From: Cladopsammia gracilis
Taxonomy: Eukaryota; Cnidaria; Anthozoa; Scleractinia; Dendrophylliidae
NCBI GenBank assembly: GCA_022457155.1
Contig: JAJGOT010000135.1
Location: 1,470,001 to 1,534,000, forward strand
Length of the DNA stretch: 64,000 nt
Direction: 5' to 3'
Each line of letters begins with the position of its first letter. Position 1 is the first letter of the stretch. Shown here piece by piece: positions 20,831-32,818 of the stretch. The position numbers and the translations under genes are program-made. Below the pieces are notes generated by a model. It was not told where the DNA came from and ran no database searches. It saw nothing but the letters and a program-made list of their open reading frames with translations.

Positions 20831-23800
20831 CTTTTCGTGCGCAGAATAACTACAAACTTACTTTATGATTCCATTTTTATCAACATTCATAAAAATACTA
20901 ATAATAAATGATTTGTATGCGAAAAAATGTTGCATTATTTATCATTTTTTGACTTACGAGGTTGTAATTAATGGAACTTTCATCAAAACCATACGGGAAG
21001 TTCCAATTTGCAGTTCAGCCAATGACATTTTAACCCTCGAACGTACAAAGGGGGGTGGATGCCCCCCCCCCCCCTTAAGGTTTTTCTTCGATATTTTGAG
21101 GAACATTTACGATTAGCACATGCCGTTTTCAGTAGCTGTTCATTTATCCTTGAGACACATTTTGGTAAAGTTTGGCGACAACCGGTTGCTATGGTAATGA
21201 GATATGACGTCATAAGTAACATGAGGTCAACCCATTTTTAAATAAAATTGCGTGTTTTTCACCTTTTTCAGTGAAAAAAAAAAATAAAAAGCTACCAAAA
21301 ACATCAAAATGTTTAATTGTATGTTATTTTGCAACTCTAGCAAACAATATTTTTCAATTTCCGCATTTCTCCGATAAATTTGAATTTTTAGTAAAATCCA
21401 TTTTGGATGACGTCACGGACCCTCAGCAGCGCCCATACAATACACACTTACGCCAGTGCATGCAAATAATTTGTTTAACCATAAACCTATAATTTTTGTT
21501 GGTTTATTTTCTTCTTGCTTATTGATCATCCTTGCTTGGACACATAATTAGAATTTAAACTGCATCCGGTACAAAAGTAAGCTTATTCCATAGAAAACAA
21601 AGTGCTCTCAAAAACAAAACACGATAAAGCGTATAAATGGAATCGGCGTAAAATAATTATCCTAAACAACAAAGCTATACTTTTTAATTCCACTGTGCAA
21701 ATCCGACTTATTTAGAAGTTATCTTAGGATTTGTTAGGCACATTTATAAACTTCAGTTGAATTTCAATCGAAAATTTCCTCAGTTTAAAAGCCATTGTTT
21801 GCTCTTTGGGATCCATTTTGAGCTCTTCACTAAACCTTCAGCTTAGTGAACTTCACAAAGTACATAAATATCGAAGTTGTTTTGATTGTCCTTTATCGCT
21901 GCATGTAAGTCTTTCCAAGCCAATGTTAAATGAAAATATACTCCTATTGTTGACAGTTTTAAAATAAGCTTAGTGTTCTTTTGTCGATAACCCAGTTTTT
22001 TGCTTGCGTGCGTGGGAAATTTTGTCTTTCATGTAGGTTTGAGCAGCAACTTATTGTTTACAAGAAAGATATATCTTCTGTTCTCATCTTCTAACAAACC
22101 ACAATATGCAATAACACCCTGACTAAACCGGCTCGAGTTGTGAAATTCTTTTTCCTCACGCGTGTGTTGATGCGGTATTAAAAACGGAAAATTGAACTTT
22201 GTTTACTTTACAGTTTCTCTTGCGCGGTTTTCTATGAGTTTACCGGCACAACAGTCCATAGGTTTTTGACCAATCAGAACGCGCGTAGTATCTCAATTAT
22301 TTTATAAAATCATTTCGTGTCTGACAAAGGTACTTTAAGTTTCAATTCGAGGCAGTTTTGGGTCAGAAACATCACAATCCCCCCCAACCCTAACCCTAAC
22401 CCTAACCCTACCCTAATTCGTAGTTGTTCAGGTCACGCGACATTCCTTGTCTTCTGTTCTGACCAAAAAAGTCAAAAAAGGGGCACGAAAAGGAATTGAA
22501 GTTACAAAAATTATAGGTTTATGGTTAAACAAATTATTTGCATGAAATGATCAAACAATTCAGTCTGTTCAATCAAACGAATCAAACTCTCATAACTGTA
22601 GGCTTAAAAACAAATGAGCTTAGTTTTCATTCAGCACTTAAAATGTAGAGAAGTACGGGCTTCACTGTACACTTCAAAGTAAGTAGATAAAGTCGAAAAC
22701 ATTTTCAGAAGCTGAGTTTCTGGAACTAACCTTTATTCCAATTGAAAAATTCTTGACAAGAAAGCAATCTTTGAGTCCAAAATACGCCATAAAAATTGTA
22801 GGCTGCCAAACTTTCCTTGTACATTCATGTCTTCTTTGCAATTGTCTTACTGGTTGGCCTCATCTGGTAAGTTAAAAAAAAATGCAAAATATCTCATCGA
22901 CGTAGTTTCGACATTTTGAGTAACAAGAAGCTGCCTTAATAACGAATGTGTCCTTTTTACTCGTACCGTTCGAAGAAAGAATAGATTTTTAACATGTACC
23001 CACGGGAAACAGAAGAGACAGAAAATAACGAAGGACCAGTTTTAGCGAAGAAAGCAGAAGAGTAAGCACAATTCTTCATGACGAACACTGATAACCTCCC
23101 AAGTGGCTACGCGGCTACTTAGATATCTTAGCCCCGTGGCTGCGTAGCCACGTAGCCACGTAGCCACGACGCAGCCTAGTCCCTAGGCGTTATCTCTTGC
23201 CCCGTTGTCCGCGCGAAGTCTGGGACGGGGTGGGCGAGAGAGTTCTCGGTGACGTCACGGCTCAAAGTAGGGTCCAGGTTTGACCGAGCCGAGGACGCCT
23301 AGCCACTTCACCTAGCCACGTAGCCACCGTCCTCTGGAATAGACATAAAATATGTATATTTCTCGTTCAAGAACAAGCGTGGGGAAAGACGTGGGAAAGA
23401 ATGACTGCGTAGCCACGTATCCAGTTTTTTTTCAGGGTATAGCTTCAAAGTGGCCAGGTATTCTGAAAAATAAATGTATTTTACCTTAAATGTTGTGCCT
23501 CGTGGCTAAAAACGGCAAATTTACCTGTCACTCCCAGACCAGAGTCAATTTTGGAGACATGAAGTGTTTTGCTATTTAAACAAGACGCTGTGGGAGCGTA
23601 TACTTGGGCGTCGTTGTAATTTAGGCATATTGGAGAGTAATTGTCTTGGGAATCTGCATGCACGTTATTTCACACGGTTTGGTGATAGGGAGTATTCGGA
23701 CGTTTAACCGTCTAAAACAAGAAGACACAGTACACTTAGCGTGCGAGATCGCACGCAAATTATTAAAGTAGCGTGTCCATTGTGTCAAAAGACGAGTACA

Positions 23801-25285
23801 TACTGAAAAATACAAATCGATACCTACTTTGTGCTTACCGTTGAAAAAAAAGGCCGTATGTCAGAGTTTCCCGATGGTTGTTATTGGTTTTAGCTAAATC
23901 TTGTAACTAGCTGGTCTGTGTTTCCGACACTTTTGAAGTGAATGCAAATGTAGCCGTAAAGCGGCCTTTCGAAACCACGATGTAATTGCCTGGTCCGGAC
24001 AACTTTTCTAATTGAAAGTTCTGCTGGAAGTATTCCCGCTGTTATTATAATAAAGTTTGAATGAAACTTATAAATTTAATCAAAGTTAACGTCAGAAGTG
24101 ATAATTTAGGAGGAGAGAAACAAATTTGGCCCTTTGAAATATATTTTTTCAGTTGAGGTAAAAATGTTGCAATTTGCATAATGTAAAAGTAATTTGAAAC
24201 CTTTCCAGTAACGCATAACGCAGCTGTTTCATAAAACATCTCGCAATCAGACACACGAAAATATATCCAGTTTTTATTCCTCTGTATCCGAAACACAGAA
24301 AAGAAAATTAAATGAAAAAGTGATCGCTTTAAGGTTATTTTCGCCCGAGAAACATTCACTAGCGTAAGCAAAACTCGCAAGAAACGTCTCGCAAGACACC
24401 GCGTGCATTGTTTACATCTTCTCTCGGCGGTGAATTTTTGCACCCAAATTCTGTTCCTTCAACTTCACGAAATAAAAATTAATGAAAGGCAAACAACTGA
24501 AGGAAGTGAAATTAATTGGGATTCCTACCACGCTTACATTTCTTCCTTCGCTGTCCACTGTTCACCTCTTGTTAAATAAGCGCTATAATTATGTATTCGT
24601 CTAAATTATCTTCTTCATGTTCGTTTAAACATGTTTTAGCGGGTTTCCGTCATGAAGGTATCGTAGAATTTAAAAATCGCGAGTGTCAAATACTTTCGCA
24701 GTGTCTTCTTGAGTAATTTCCTTACGCATATTGAATATGAAACTGTTAGATGCAACAGAGAAAACACAACTCGCACTCACATCAACAAACAACAGGTGTA
24801 CTCCACCGCGGTCAAACGAGAGAAATTTGCAAAAGTTAACCAAAGTACTTCAAAGTTAAGGTTGTCATTTTCACTGTTTATTAAAAGTTTCATATATTAA
24901 CAATACACTGTCAACTCACTAAACGTTTTGAAAGTTTACTAAAAAAAGTTCTAAGCGTTTGAAAACTATGAACCGCAGAACTGTCGGCGCCATTTGCCAA
25001 CACAGGCACGAAGCGTTTTGATCAGTTTTCAACGATCGAAAAGAAGCTCGTTATTTTGAGCCGAAAGATGAAAAAATAGTTACATAAACTAATTATTTTA
25101 TACATCCTTGCCCACGTTTCCACTTAATATTAAATGAAATCCCACCAAATAAAACGAAAAACGCCTCGGACGTGTGGCCGCGGTGAAGGTTTGAACAATC
25201 CCGCCATCCCCAGAGTTGCGCAATACTGCACATTTGTGGACGACCAAACTGCATTTTAATACTTGGTCGCTACGCCCAAGTAAAT
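20831..25285. other. Gene-poor stretch: short repeats only
   Basis: No coding exon I can support. A poly-C run lies at about 21061-21074. Telomere-like AACCCTAACCCTAACCCTAA lies at about 22385-22410. At 23095-23430 CGTAGCCA(C) recurs many times, including three units in a row. The remainder is AT-rich unique or decayed sequence. Confidence 0.5.
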
Positions 25286-25455
25286 AGCCTGCGAGCAGGC
25301 TCACTTGTTTGGGGTATGGCGGCGAAGCCGGCGAGAAGAATGGGGCGAGTTCGACACTCGCGCGTGAAACCGAAAATAGTAGAGCCACTTTTCTCGCTCG
25401 TAATTCGCGGCTTCCGCATGACACTCGCGCGTGAAATAGTAGAGCCTGCTTTAAA
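25286..25455. repeat. MITE-like GC-rich repeat upstream of NUDT14
   Basis: AGCCTGCGAGCAGGCTC at the left, and GTAGAGCCTGCTT at the right, with ACACTCGCGCGTGAAA twice inside. Ends about 190 bp before the NUDT14-like start codon. Confidence 0.45.
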
Positions 25456-25647
25456 ATAGAGAGGATCCTGGAAACGAGGTGTTGCATACACGAAGTATAC
25501 ATTCGTTTCGTTTCTCTGGGATTTTCTTGCTGATCAGTTTTAATTTAGTCGGTAGACCAACCGGTAAATTGCTACATCTGTATCTGTCAAAGGCTTCATT
25601 AGTTAGCTTTGGCACTAGCTTTGGTTTTTTTTCCTTGGTTGAAGAAA

Positions 25648-28600
25648 ATGGATGGACTTGAAATCACTGACATGCGAGTCGAGCCGTGTGTGGACTCGCG
25701 CTTCATTCAGCCTTCAAGAGTTGTCTTTAAACAGGTCAGGCATTTATAAATAATATCAATAATTGCTAGTGTTACCGTTTGAAATATTTACATGCTGCAA
25801 ACATGACGAGCTCATACCAAGGGTCTTCTTGGCATTGATAATGTCCTGGTACAAAATTGTACAATGGTACAATTTCAAGTCTGCATTCCGTATGGGTTTT
25901 AGTCTGAGTTTGCACATGACGTAATAAAAAATAAAAATCGAAACTATACATCCTACAAAGCAGTTTTTTAAAATTAAGCTTATATGTAGATATCAGTGTT
26001 TAATCCTTCACAAAAAGTTTCAGGTTTCAGCACAGTGGGCCCACAGTCTGTGTGACCGTTCGTATTTTTAAATTTAGAGGAAATGTATGGGAATATTGAA
26101 AAGGTTTATTTATCGTAATATTCTGTGATAAATATTCATATAAAAGATCAAAATAAACATATTTTACCTGAAATGTTGTGTGGTGTCATTCTTGTAGCTG
26201 AAAACGGCGAATTTAAGCGATTTGAAGGGTTTTGCATCAGACGTTTACCTGAGCGTATAGTAGAGAGACAGGGAGGAAAGCTGGATTTTGGACCGGTCCA
26301 GCACCGAGCCGATTTTAACCAAGAAATTCCCATCGCACAGTTTCCGAACCCCGCACCAGGCAAGCTGAAACCCAGAGGTTTCTTCTCGTACCATTACATT
26401 TAAAATCCATCCAAAACTCGAAGCGCTAGACCCCAAATAATATCGAGAAATCCACCATTCGAAGCTCGATAGAGCGGCGGCTGTTGGAGGCCAGCACACA
26501 TTTTACCAGCTGTGGCTCTGTCGAGCTTTGAATGCTGGATTTCTTAATATTATTTGGGGTCTAGTGCTTCGAGTTTTGGACAGATTTTAAATGTAATGGT
26601 ATGAGAAGAAACCTCTGGGTTTCAGCTTGCCCAGTGTGGAGTTTGGAAACTGTGCAATGGGAATTTCTTGGTGAAAATTGGCTCGGCACTGGATGGACCG
26701 GTCCAAAATCCAGCTTTCCTCCCTTGTCTCTCTACTATACGCTCAGGTAAACGTCTGACGCAAAACCCTTCAAATCGCTTACATTTGCCATTTTCAGCTA
26801 CAAGAATGACACCACACAACATTTCAGGTAAAAATGTTTATTTTGATCTTTTATATGAATATTTATCACAGTATATTACGATAAGTGAACCTTTTCGATA
26901 TTCCCATACATTTCCTCTAAATTTAAAAATACAAACGGTCACACAGTTTGTATGGGCCCCCTGCGGTTTCAGCGATGTTTTGCTTCCGATTTGTAAAGGT
27001 TTAAAATGTGTCATGCAATACGTAGTTGGCAACCATTCCCAGAGGATTCAAAAGACAAAGCACAATGGCCATGCTGGTTGACGGAACAAAAGAATTAAAG
27101 TAATAAAAGATCATGAGAAATCCCTATGAAATGGGACACCAAGATGGCCGCTCCATACATAATTTACTAAAAATGTTTCATACTGGTTCACCTATTACTA
27201 TAACTCTTGAATGAAATGCTCTTGCGCTTCAAAATTCCATACTAAAAAAGACGTTTTGGAATCAAAATCTATTTTTTAATGCTTCTGAATTTTGATATGA
27301 CTAAAGTGCAAACCAAAGAAGATCTTAGGCATGAATTTCAAAAGGCTGTGGCATATAGTGACTACTATTGTAGTCTTTGGCCTATTCTGGCATGTGTTCG
27401 TTGATTGATTCATTCTTTAGGTTTCATAGAACTTTCCTGCTTGGCGTAGATTTTGAAAGCCATTGGTGTATCTTCGGCATGGGATTCAAACTGGACTATT
27501 TAAATTTCAGTAAGGGCCATCAAAAGTACCCCATCTTTTTTATTCATCGCCAGTTGTATTTTATGTAAGAGTAGATCAACACTTGTAACTGTCGAATTAG
27601 ACGTCTTATAACTGTCAAATAGTATAATTGCCGATGTACACTGTCTTATAACTTGCAAATTATCAACACTTATAACTGACGCTAACAAATTAGAAAAGAA
27701 GAGGTATACTCTTGATGGCCTTATAAAAAGGCACCATACATGACACCCAATCTTGACAGCAAACTATCACATATTTTTTTTGTCTTATGCTTTCTGCATT
27801 ACCGTATTTCCTCGAATAATAGCTGGGGGCCATTAGCTTTTTTCGCACCAAAAGGGGGCGATTATTCGAGAGAGGCGATTATTTCAAATATTGCTCACTG
27901 GAAGTCGTGCCCTAAATATTTGGTTTTATTATTCCATTAAATCAAAAAAATAATCACATAAAATAAACTGAACATGGGCTTTTTAAGTGTTCCAAGTTTG
28001 GTTTCTCGAGGGAGGGGATAAAAGAAAGAGAAGATGGCGAGAGAGGTTGGGGGGGGGGTCATTATTCGAGGGAGGCGATTATTTTTAATATTTCCGTCGA
28101 AGGGGGGTGATTATTCGAGGGAGGCGATTAATCGAGGGACGGCTATTATTTGAGGAAATACGAATTAACACGTTTTGTTTAAACACACCCTCAAAAACAG
28201 TCACTTTCAAAAAATTTATTTATGCCCTGTGAGTTAATTTGGGTTATTCAGATCATCAAAGCTTATATTTATTCAAAGAAGTGCACTCAGATGATGCCCA
28301 GTGTTTTTATTGAGCTAATACCTTCTTGCTTGGAATTTATACATTAAGACAACTTTATTCTCATAAGTTATTTCTCTCTATTTTTAAAAAAAGAATGGTG
28401 TTCTCAAAGAATGGGACTATATCAAGGAACATGATGAGTATGTCTTTTGACCTTTTTGTGCTGAAACTGAAAGCTCTTCTTGTTAAAGTAATGGCAGGTT
28501 AGTGTCAGTTGAAGTGAAAAAGTTCAAATCAAGGCAAAAGATTCTGCATTATTTTTTACACAAAAGAAAGACAAAAATTAATTAATACATCCTAGCTTTA

Positions 28601-30332
28601 AATAATTTAAAATACCCTATATGACATATTTTACTTCAACTACCATTAACCAGCTGTTATTTTAGCAACATAATGCTTTTTTTGCTAAAAGCAGACACAA
28701 TCTTTGAGTGAAAAATACCAGCATTTGACATAAAACATGTATGTATCAATGTAAGGAAGTAAAGTCCAGGCCTTTTAATTAATGTGATTTTCTGTCTAAT
28801 TGCCTGTTCATGTATTAATATTATTATTAACTTATTAAACAGTTGTCATGCTAAGACATGCTTCGCTGATTTGCACTATTAAATAGTAAATAATATACAT
28901 GTTAATGGCACGGTACTAGGAATGGTGCAAAGGATGTCTTCTGTGTAATAGTTGATGTCTCATCGGAAATAATCTTAGCATTTTAGCATTTTGGAACTCA
29001 GTTTTAGTATTTTAGCTAACTATATATGTAACAGATTGTATGGTTTTTTATCTAATTAATTATCGTATCTATTTTATTATATTAAACTGTAGGTGTCCCC
29101 TATTAGTAGAGGGCTTGCCCCTTGGCTAGTTTTTTTCCTGACACATAAATTAATAAAGTTTCTATTTATCTATGTTTTGTCTTCAGATATCTGCATACAG
29201 TAGCTTATTTTGTGGTGATTAAATTAAAGAAAGATGGTAAATACATGTATTACAGCAGATTCAGGTTGAGTGTTTAACGGTCTTAGTTGTCGCGTCCATT
29301 GTCACAGTTGATTAATTGCATTACGAGGCAAAATGACAGCCATTCCTAGGCGGGAATGACGATCGATGTTCTGTCTCGGAAAAATCACGTTGTCGCCCAT
29401 CTAGCGATTTCCTTTACTAGAAGAGTTATTCGCGTCTGGGAGATACATGTACGAGCAACCACTTTTGCTTACGGTCCACATTTTCACAACGCACCTTTTC
29501 CCAGAAAGAACGTTGTCATTCCCGCCTTAAGCTACGGCTGTCATTTTGCCTCGCAATGCAATCAACCAACCGTGACAATGAACGTGACAACTTAGACCGT
29601 TAAACCCTCACTAACCTGAATTCGCTACCATCTTTCTTTATTTATCACCACACATGACGATTTTGACATTGCTGATCCTAGCTGTACACAGGATGCATGT
29701 CATACAATAGAGCTTAACATTTACCATCTTTCTTTATTTATCACCACACATGACGATTTTGACATTGCTAATCCTAGCAGTACACAGGATGCGCATGTCA
29801 TACATGAACCAAGTAATGGCCTAACTCACCTATAGCTCATTGGTTAGAGCATCAGACCAGTACATGGAAGTCATAGGTTTGAATTCTTGTCGCAGACACA
29901 TGACACGATGAACATTTATACATCTTTCTCATATATATATAATTACTTTGTTACATTAGAATGGCCGGGAAAGGATATGGGACTATATTAAAGTTCATGA
30001 TAGGTATGTGAATAGTTTAATGATATATTTCTTTCCATTATTCGACTGTAACGTCCTTTTACCTTATAAGGGAAAGAGAACGCCCAAAATATATGAGCGT
30101 ATTACACAGAAGATTGCCTTGTAAAATTCATTAATAATTCATAACAGTTATGCATGACCAATAAATAGGCACTATTTGAGTCACATGTATACCTTTGTAA
30201 ACCCCAATACAAATCAACTGAGTTGATGAATTATTAAACAGTATATATAGAATTAACTTTTGATACAAACACCTGCTCAGCTAATTACCGTTAGTATTCA
30301 TTAACTTTTCATACAGAATGAGATCTCTACTC

Positions 30333-30385
<53 letters not shown>

Positions 30386-32370
30386 TTTACAATGGCGAGC
30401 CGAAGGCGAGCCATTGTAAACTCCCATACAGATCTCACGCTCATATTTTATCTATTAAATATTACACCTTAGCATCCCGGTTTCAAGACACAAGTTATTA
30501 TAAATACAAGAATTTCAGTGGACTAGTAAATTCCTTTCTTGATGGTTTTACAGGTACATGTAATATGTGGGGACATTATTTACTCATTGCTCACATTTTT
30601 TCTCGCTCCAGCGGGGCTCAAAAAAATACTACACAACTCGTAAAATATCCACACGTATTATCTGTTAAACCATCGAATAAGGTCACTATATTTATCTGAA
30701 TATCCAAGTTTGTTATACAGTGGAATCCCGATTTTTCAAACCTTCAAGGGAAACAGAAATTGGTTCGAAAAATCAAAGGTGGTATTGACTGAAATCAAAT
30801 CTAAGGGAAACGAGTTTTGGTTCGAATAATCGGGATATTCGAAAAATCGGGATTCCACTGTACATGTATATGGGCAGCTGCATTATACATAATTTTTATA
30901 GTATCAGTTAAAAGGACACTGAGGTTTTTTGTGATTATTAATATTTGTTATGTTGTTTTCTTATTATCATATAGTGTGTGTGCATTGTTATTCAACACTA
31001 CAAGGCAAGCTTTTGTACTTGTGAAGCAGTTTAGACCAGGTAAGTTTTCAAAATACCAAAATGCAGGCCACTCTCAGACACAAAAATCAGCAGAACAAAA
31101 CTTTCAAAATTTTTGCCAGGTTTTTACTTCATATCCCCTAAATAGAGACATGATCCCTTTGATTGAGGTGATAATGGCAAAGATTATAATTATGTTTTAC
31201 CATTCAGGACTGGGACAAATGTCCCATTAATGGAATTGTCCATTTAATAGAGATGATATATGTAATTACAAAAATTATATGAGCCCCTTTAATGGAGGTG
31301 TCCCTTTAATAGAGATAATAATTACAAAGTTAGACATATATGAGCATTTTGCCTGCCAAGACCTGGAGAAGTGTCCCCTTAATGGAGGTGGCCCTTTAAT
31401 AGAGATAATAATTACAAAGTTACACGTATATGAGCATTTTGCATGCCAAGACCAGGAGAAGTGTCCCCTTAATGGAGGTGTCCCGGCCTTTAATAGAGAT
31501 AATAATTACAAAGTTACACGTATATGAGCATTTTGCCTGCCAAGACCAGGAGAAGTGTCCCCTTAATGGAGGTGCATGTCCCTTTAATAGAGATAATAAT
31601 TACAAAGTTACATGTACATGAGCATTTTGCCTGCCAAGACCAGGAGAAGTGTCCCCTTAATGGAGGTGTCCCTTAAATAGAGATAATAATTACAAAGTTA
31701 CACGTATATGAGCATTTTGCCTGCCAAGACCAGGAGAAGTGTCCCCTTAATGGAGGTGCATGTCCCTTTAATAGAGATAATAATTACAAAGTTACTTTGC
31801 CCGCCAAGACCAGGAGAAGTGTCCCCTTAATGGAGGTGGCCCAAAGTAGAGGGTCCACTGTATTAGTAATTATCATATATAATATTATTTTCCATAGCTG
31901 TTTACATGCATGTAAACAGAAATCACCACAAGAAAGTCCTGAATGATGGCAGTACTGTTTCCATGGCAACTGAAGACTCGTCAATCCCTATAACTGCTCC
32001 TCTCAGTGAAGGAGTAACTTATGAATTGTGTGCTGGAATCATTGATAAAAACACGAGCCTAGCAAGCTTAATGAAACAAGAAATCCTTGAGGAATGCGGC
32101 TATGATGTCCCTGAAGAAAACCTGCAAGAAATTACTTCATTCCGTGGTGGTGTGGGAAGTACTGGTGCTTTGCAGACCTTCTTCTTTGCTGAAGTGACAG
32201 ATGAAATGTGTGTGAGCAAGGGTGGTGGAAATATGCAGGAGGGAGAAATGATAGAGGTGTTCTATCTTCCTCTAGAAAAGAGTCGGGAATTTATGTTTGA
32301 CTTAACGAAGCATAAACCTGCTGGATTCATGTTTGCATTCATGTGGTACTTTGACAAATTTAAAGTTTAA
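25648..32370 (+). CDS. NUDT14: NUDT14-like Nudix hydrolase (UDP-sugar diphosphatase), 4 exons
   Basis: Exons: 25648-25734; a 44-nt second exon present twice (28394-28437 or 29960-30003); 30975-31039; 31898-32370. All phases agree and the product is 222 aa, the length I recall for human NUDT14. NUDT14 hydrolyses UDP-glucose and ADP-ribose in the cytosol. Matches: WDYIK.HD from exon 2, then VCALLFN and LVKQFRP (exon 3), AVY at the exon 3/4 join, ELCAGIIDK and GGVGSTG..QTFF. The Nudix box spans G112 to Y134. E127, E130, E131 and G133 are present, but the canonical first E is T118 and the R is Q126; vertebrate NUDT14 is also relaxed at these sites. Introns 1 to 3 are full of MITEs. It ends 448 bp from the tail-to-tail CHURC1 gene. 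Confidence 0.92.
25870..27335. mobile_element. Large foldback element in NUDT14 intron 1
   Basis: Long inverted arms (about 26052-26475 against 26525-26944) share AATGTTGTGTGGTGTCATTC and GGTTTTGCATCAGACGTTTA. The flanks (about 25890-26050 and 26960-27330) match a second foldback at 49020-50150: AGCGATGTTTTGCTTCCGAT-like, GATGGCCGCTCCATACAT and GCTTCTGAATTTTGATATGA. It looks like one foldback set into another. Confidence 0.7.
27803..28162. mobile_element. MITE, CGTATTTCCTCGAATAATAGC termini
   Basis: Left CGTATTTCCTCGAATAATAG and right inverted CTATTATTTGAGGAAATACG. The interior repeats GATTATTCGAGGGAGGCGAT. A short G run lies near 28050. Lies in NUDT14 intron 1. Confidence 0.8.
28394..28437 (+). 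other. NUDT14: NUDT14-like exon 2, copy a
   Basis: Acceptor ...TTTTTAAAAAAAG and donor GTATGT bracket 44 nt encoding NGVLKEWDYIKEHD plus GA. It starts in phase 0 and ends in phase 2, fitting exon 1 and exon 3 exactly and giving ...EHD-D-VCALLFN. Confidence 0.85.
29213..29650. mobile_element. Palindromic MITE between the two exon 2 copies
   Basis: Arms share AAAGAAAGATGGTA, TTAACGGTCTTAG/TTAGACCGTTAA and GAGGCAAAATGACAGCC in inverted order. The right end (TACCATCTTTCTTTATTTAT...) is duplicated in tandem at about 29627-29710 and 29722-29805. Confidence 0.7.
29825..29905 (+). repeat. tRNA-like SINE fragment
   Basis: A-box-like TAGCTCATTGGTTAGAGCA and B-box-like TAGGTTTGAATTC. Ends just 5' of NUDT14 exon 2b. 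Not a functional tRNA by stem pairing. Confidence 0.5.
29960..30003 (+). other. NUDT14: NUDT14-like exon 2, copy b
   Basis: 44 nt after TTACTTTGTTACATTAG and before GTATGT. It encodes NGRERIWDYIKVHD plus AG, with the same length and phases as copy a. WDYIK and HD are kept while the residues around them differ. Joining to exon 3 gives ...VHD-S-VCALLFN, closer to the HDS-V of vertebrate NUDT14 than copy a. Confidence 0.85.
30360..30440. repeat. Hairpin
   Basis: ATCTGTATGGGCGTTTACAA and TTGTAAACTCCCATACAGAT are inverted copies around GGCGAGCCGAAGGCGAGCC. Lies in NUDT14 intron 2. Confidence 0.6.
30716..30862. mobile_element. Tc1/mariner-type MITE
   Basis: TACAGTGGAATCCCGATTTT at the left, and the exact inverse ATCGGGATTCCACTGTA at the right. 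TA at both ends fits a mariner-type target. Lies just upstream of NUDT14 exon 3. Confidence 0.8.
31215..31862. repeat. Tandem array of 80-94 bp units grown inside a MITE
   Basis: Units begin GTGTCCCCTTAATGGAGGTG at 31371, 31461, 31555, 31649, 31739 and 31819 (periods 90, 94, 94, 90, 80). Each continues TTTAATAGAGATAATAATTA and TGCCTGCCAAGACCAGG. The array ends in AGAGGGTCCACTGTA, a MITE terminus. It fills NUDT14 intron 3 up to about 35 bp before exon 4. Open frames across it are repeat-derived. Confidence 0.85.
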
Positions 32371-32818
32371 ACTCTTACCGGATTTTTTCAATTCCAAGAG
32401 TATAAAATTTGAGACACATTTTCTGGCATTTTGAAGCACAGTAGTTAGCATCATTCAGTTTCCTGGAAACACTCAATTTTAGGTTACTAAATCATGATTT
32501 TAAAAACTTCTTCAAAAAATTTATTTATTTTTACTGAAAATATACCATAAACGTTTGACATACATGAGCACGAGTAAAGGCTACCTGGAGCCTCTTGTTT
32601 ACTGCTATTTTTGGGATGTTTTTGTGTTCAAAGTTTTCCTATTTTCTTGATCATCCAACCTGCTTGACATCCTGTACTACACTGCTACAAGTTCTTACTA
32701 CTTTTATTAGCCAACAAAGAAAACAACAAACACAGTGACATTACATTTTAAAAAATAATTTATGAATGAGTGGTAAATACAAATAAAATAATTTGTTGAA
32801 GGTTAGGTCCCGTAAGAT
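32371..32818. other. Intergenic, convergent gene ends
   Basis: AT-rich 3' flanks of NUDT14 (plus) and CHURC1 (minus). No further gene seen. Confidence 0.6.

Noticed and set aside
22385..22410. True telomere or chromosome end
   Set aside because: Only about four CCCTAA units, flanked by ordinary sequence; a similar short run sits inside a MITE at 36617.
22814..22869. Orphan Ly6 signal-peptide exon (ATG...TCATCTG|GTAAGT)
   Set aside because: Phase 1 fits, but the peptide is only weakly hydrophobic and no LU-domain exon follows within reach.
31279..31621. Repeat-encoded proteins
   Set aside because: Translation of the 90-bp MITE-derived array in a NUDT14 intron.
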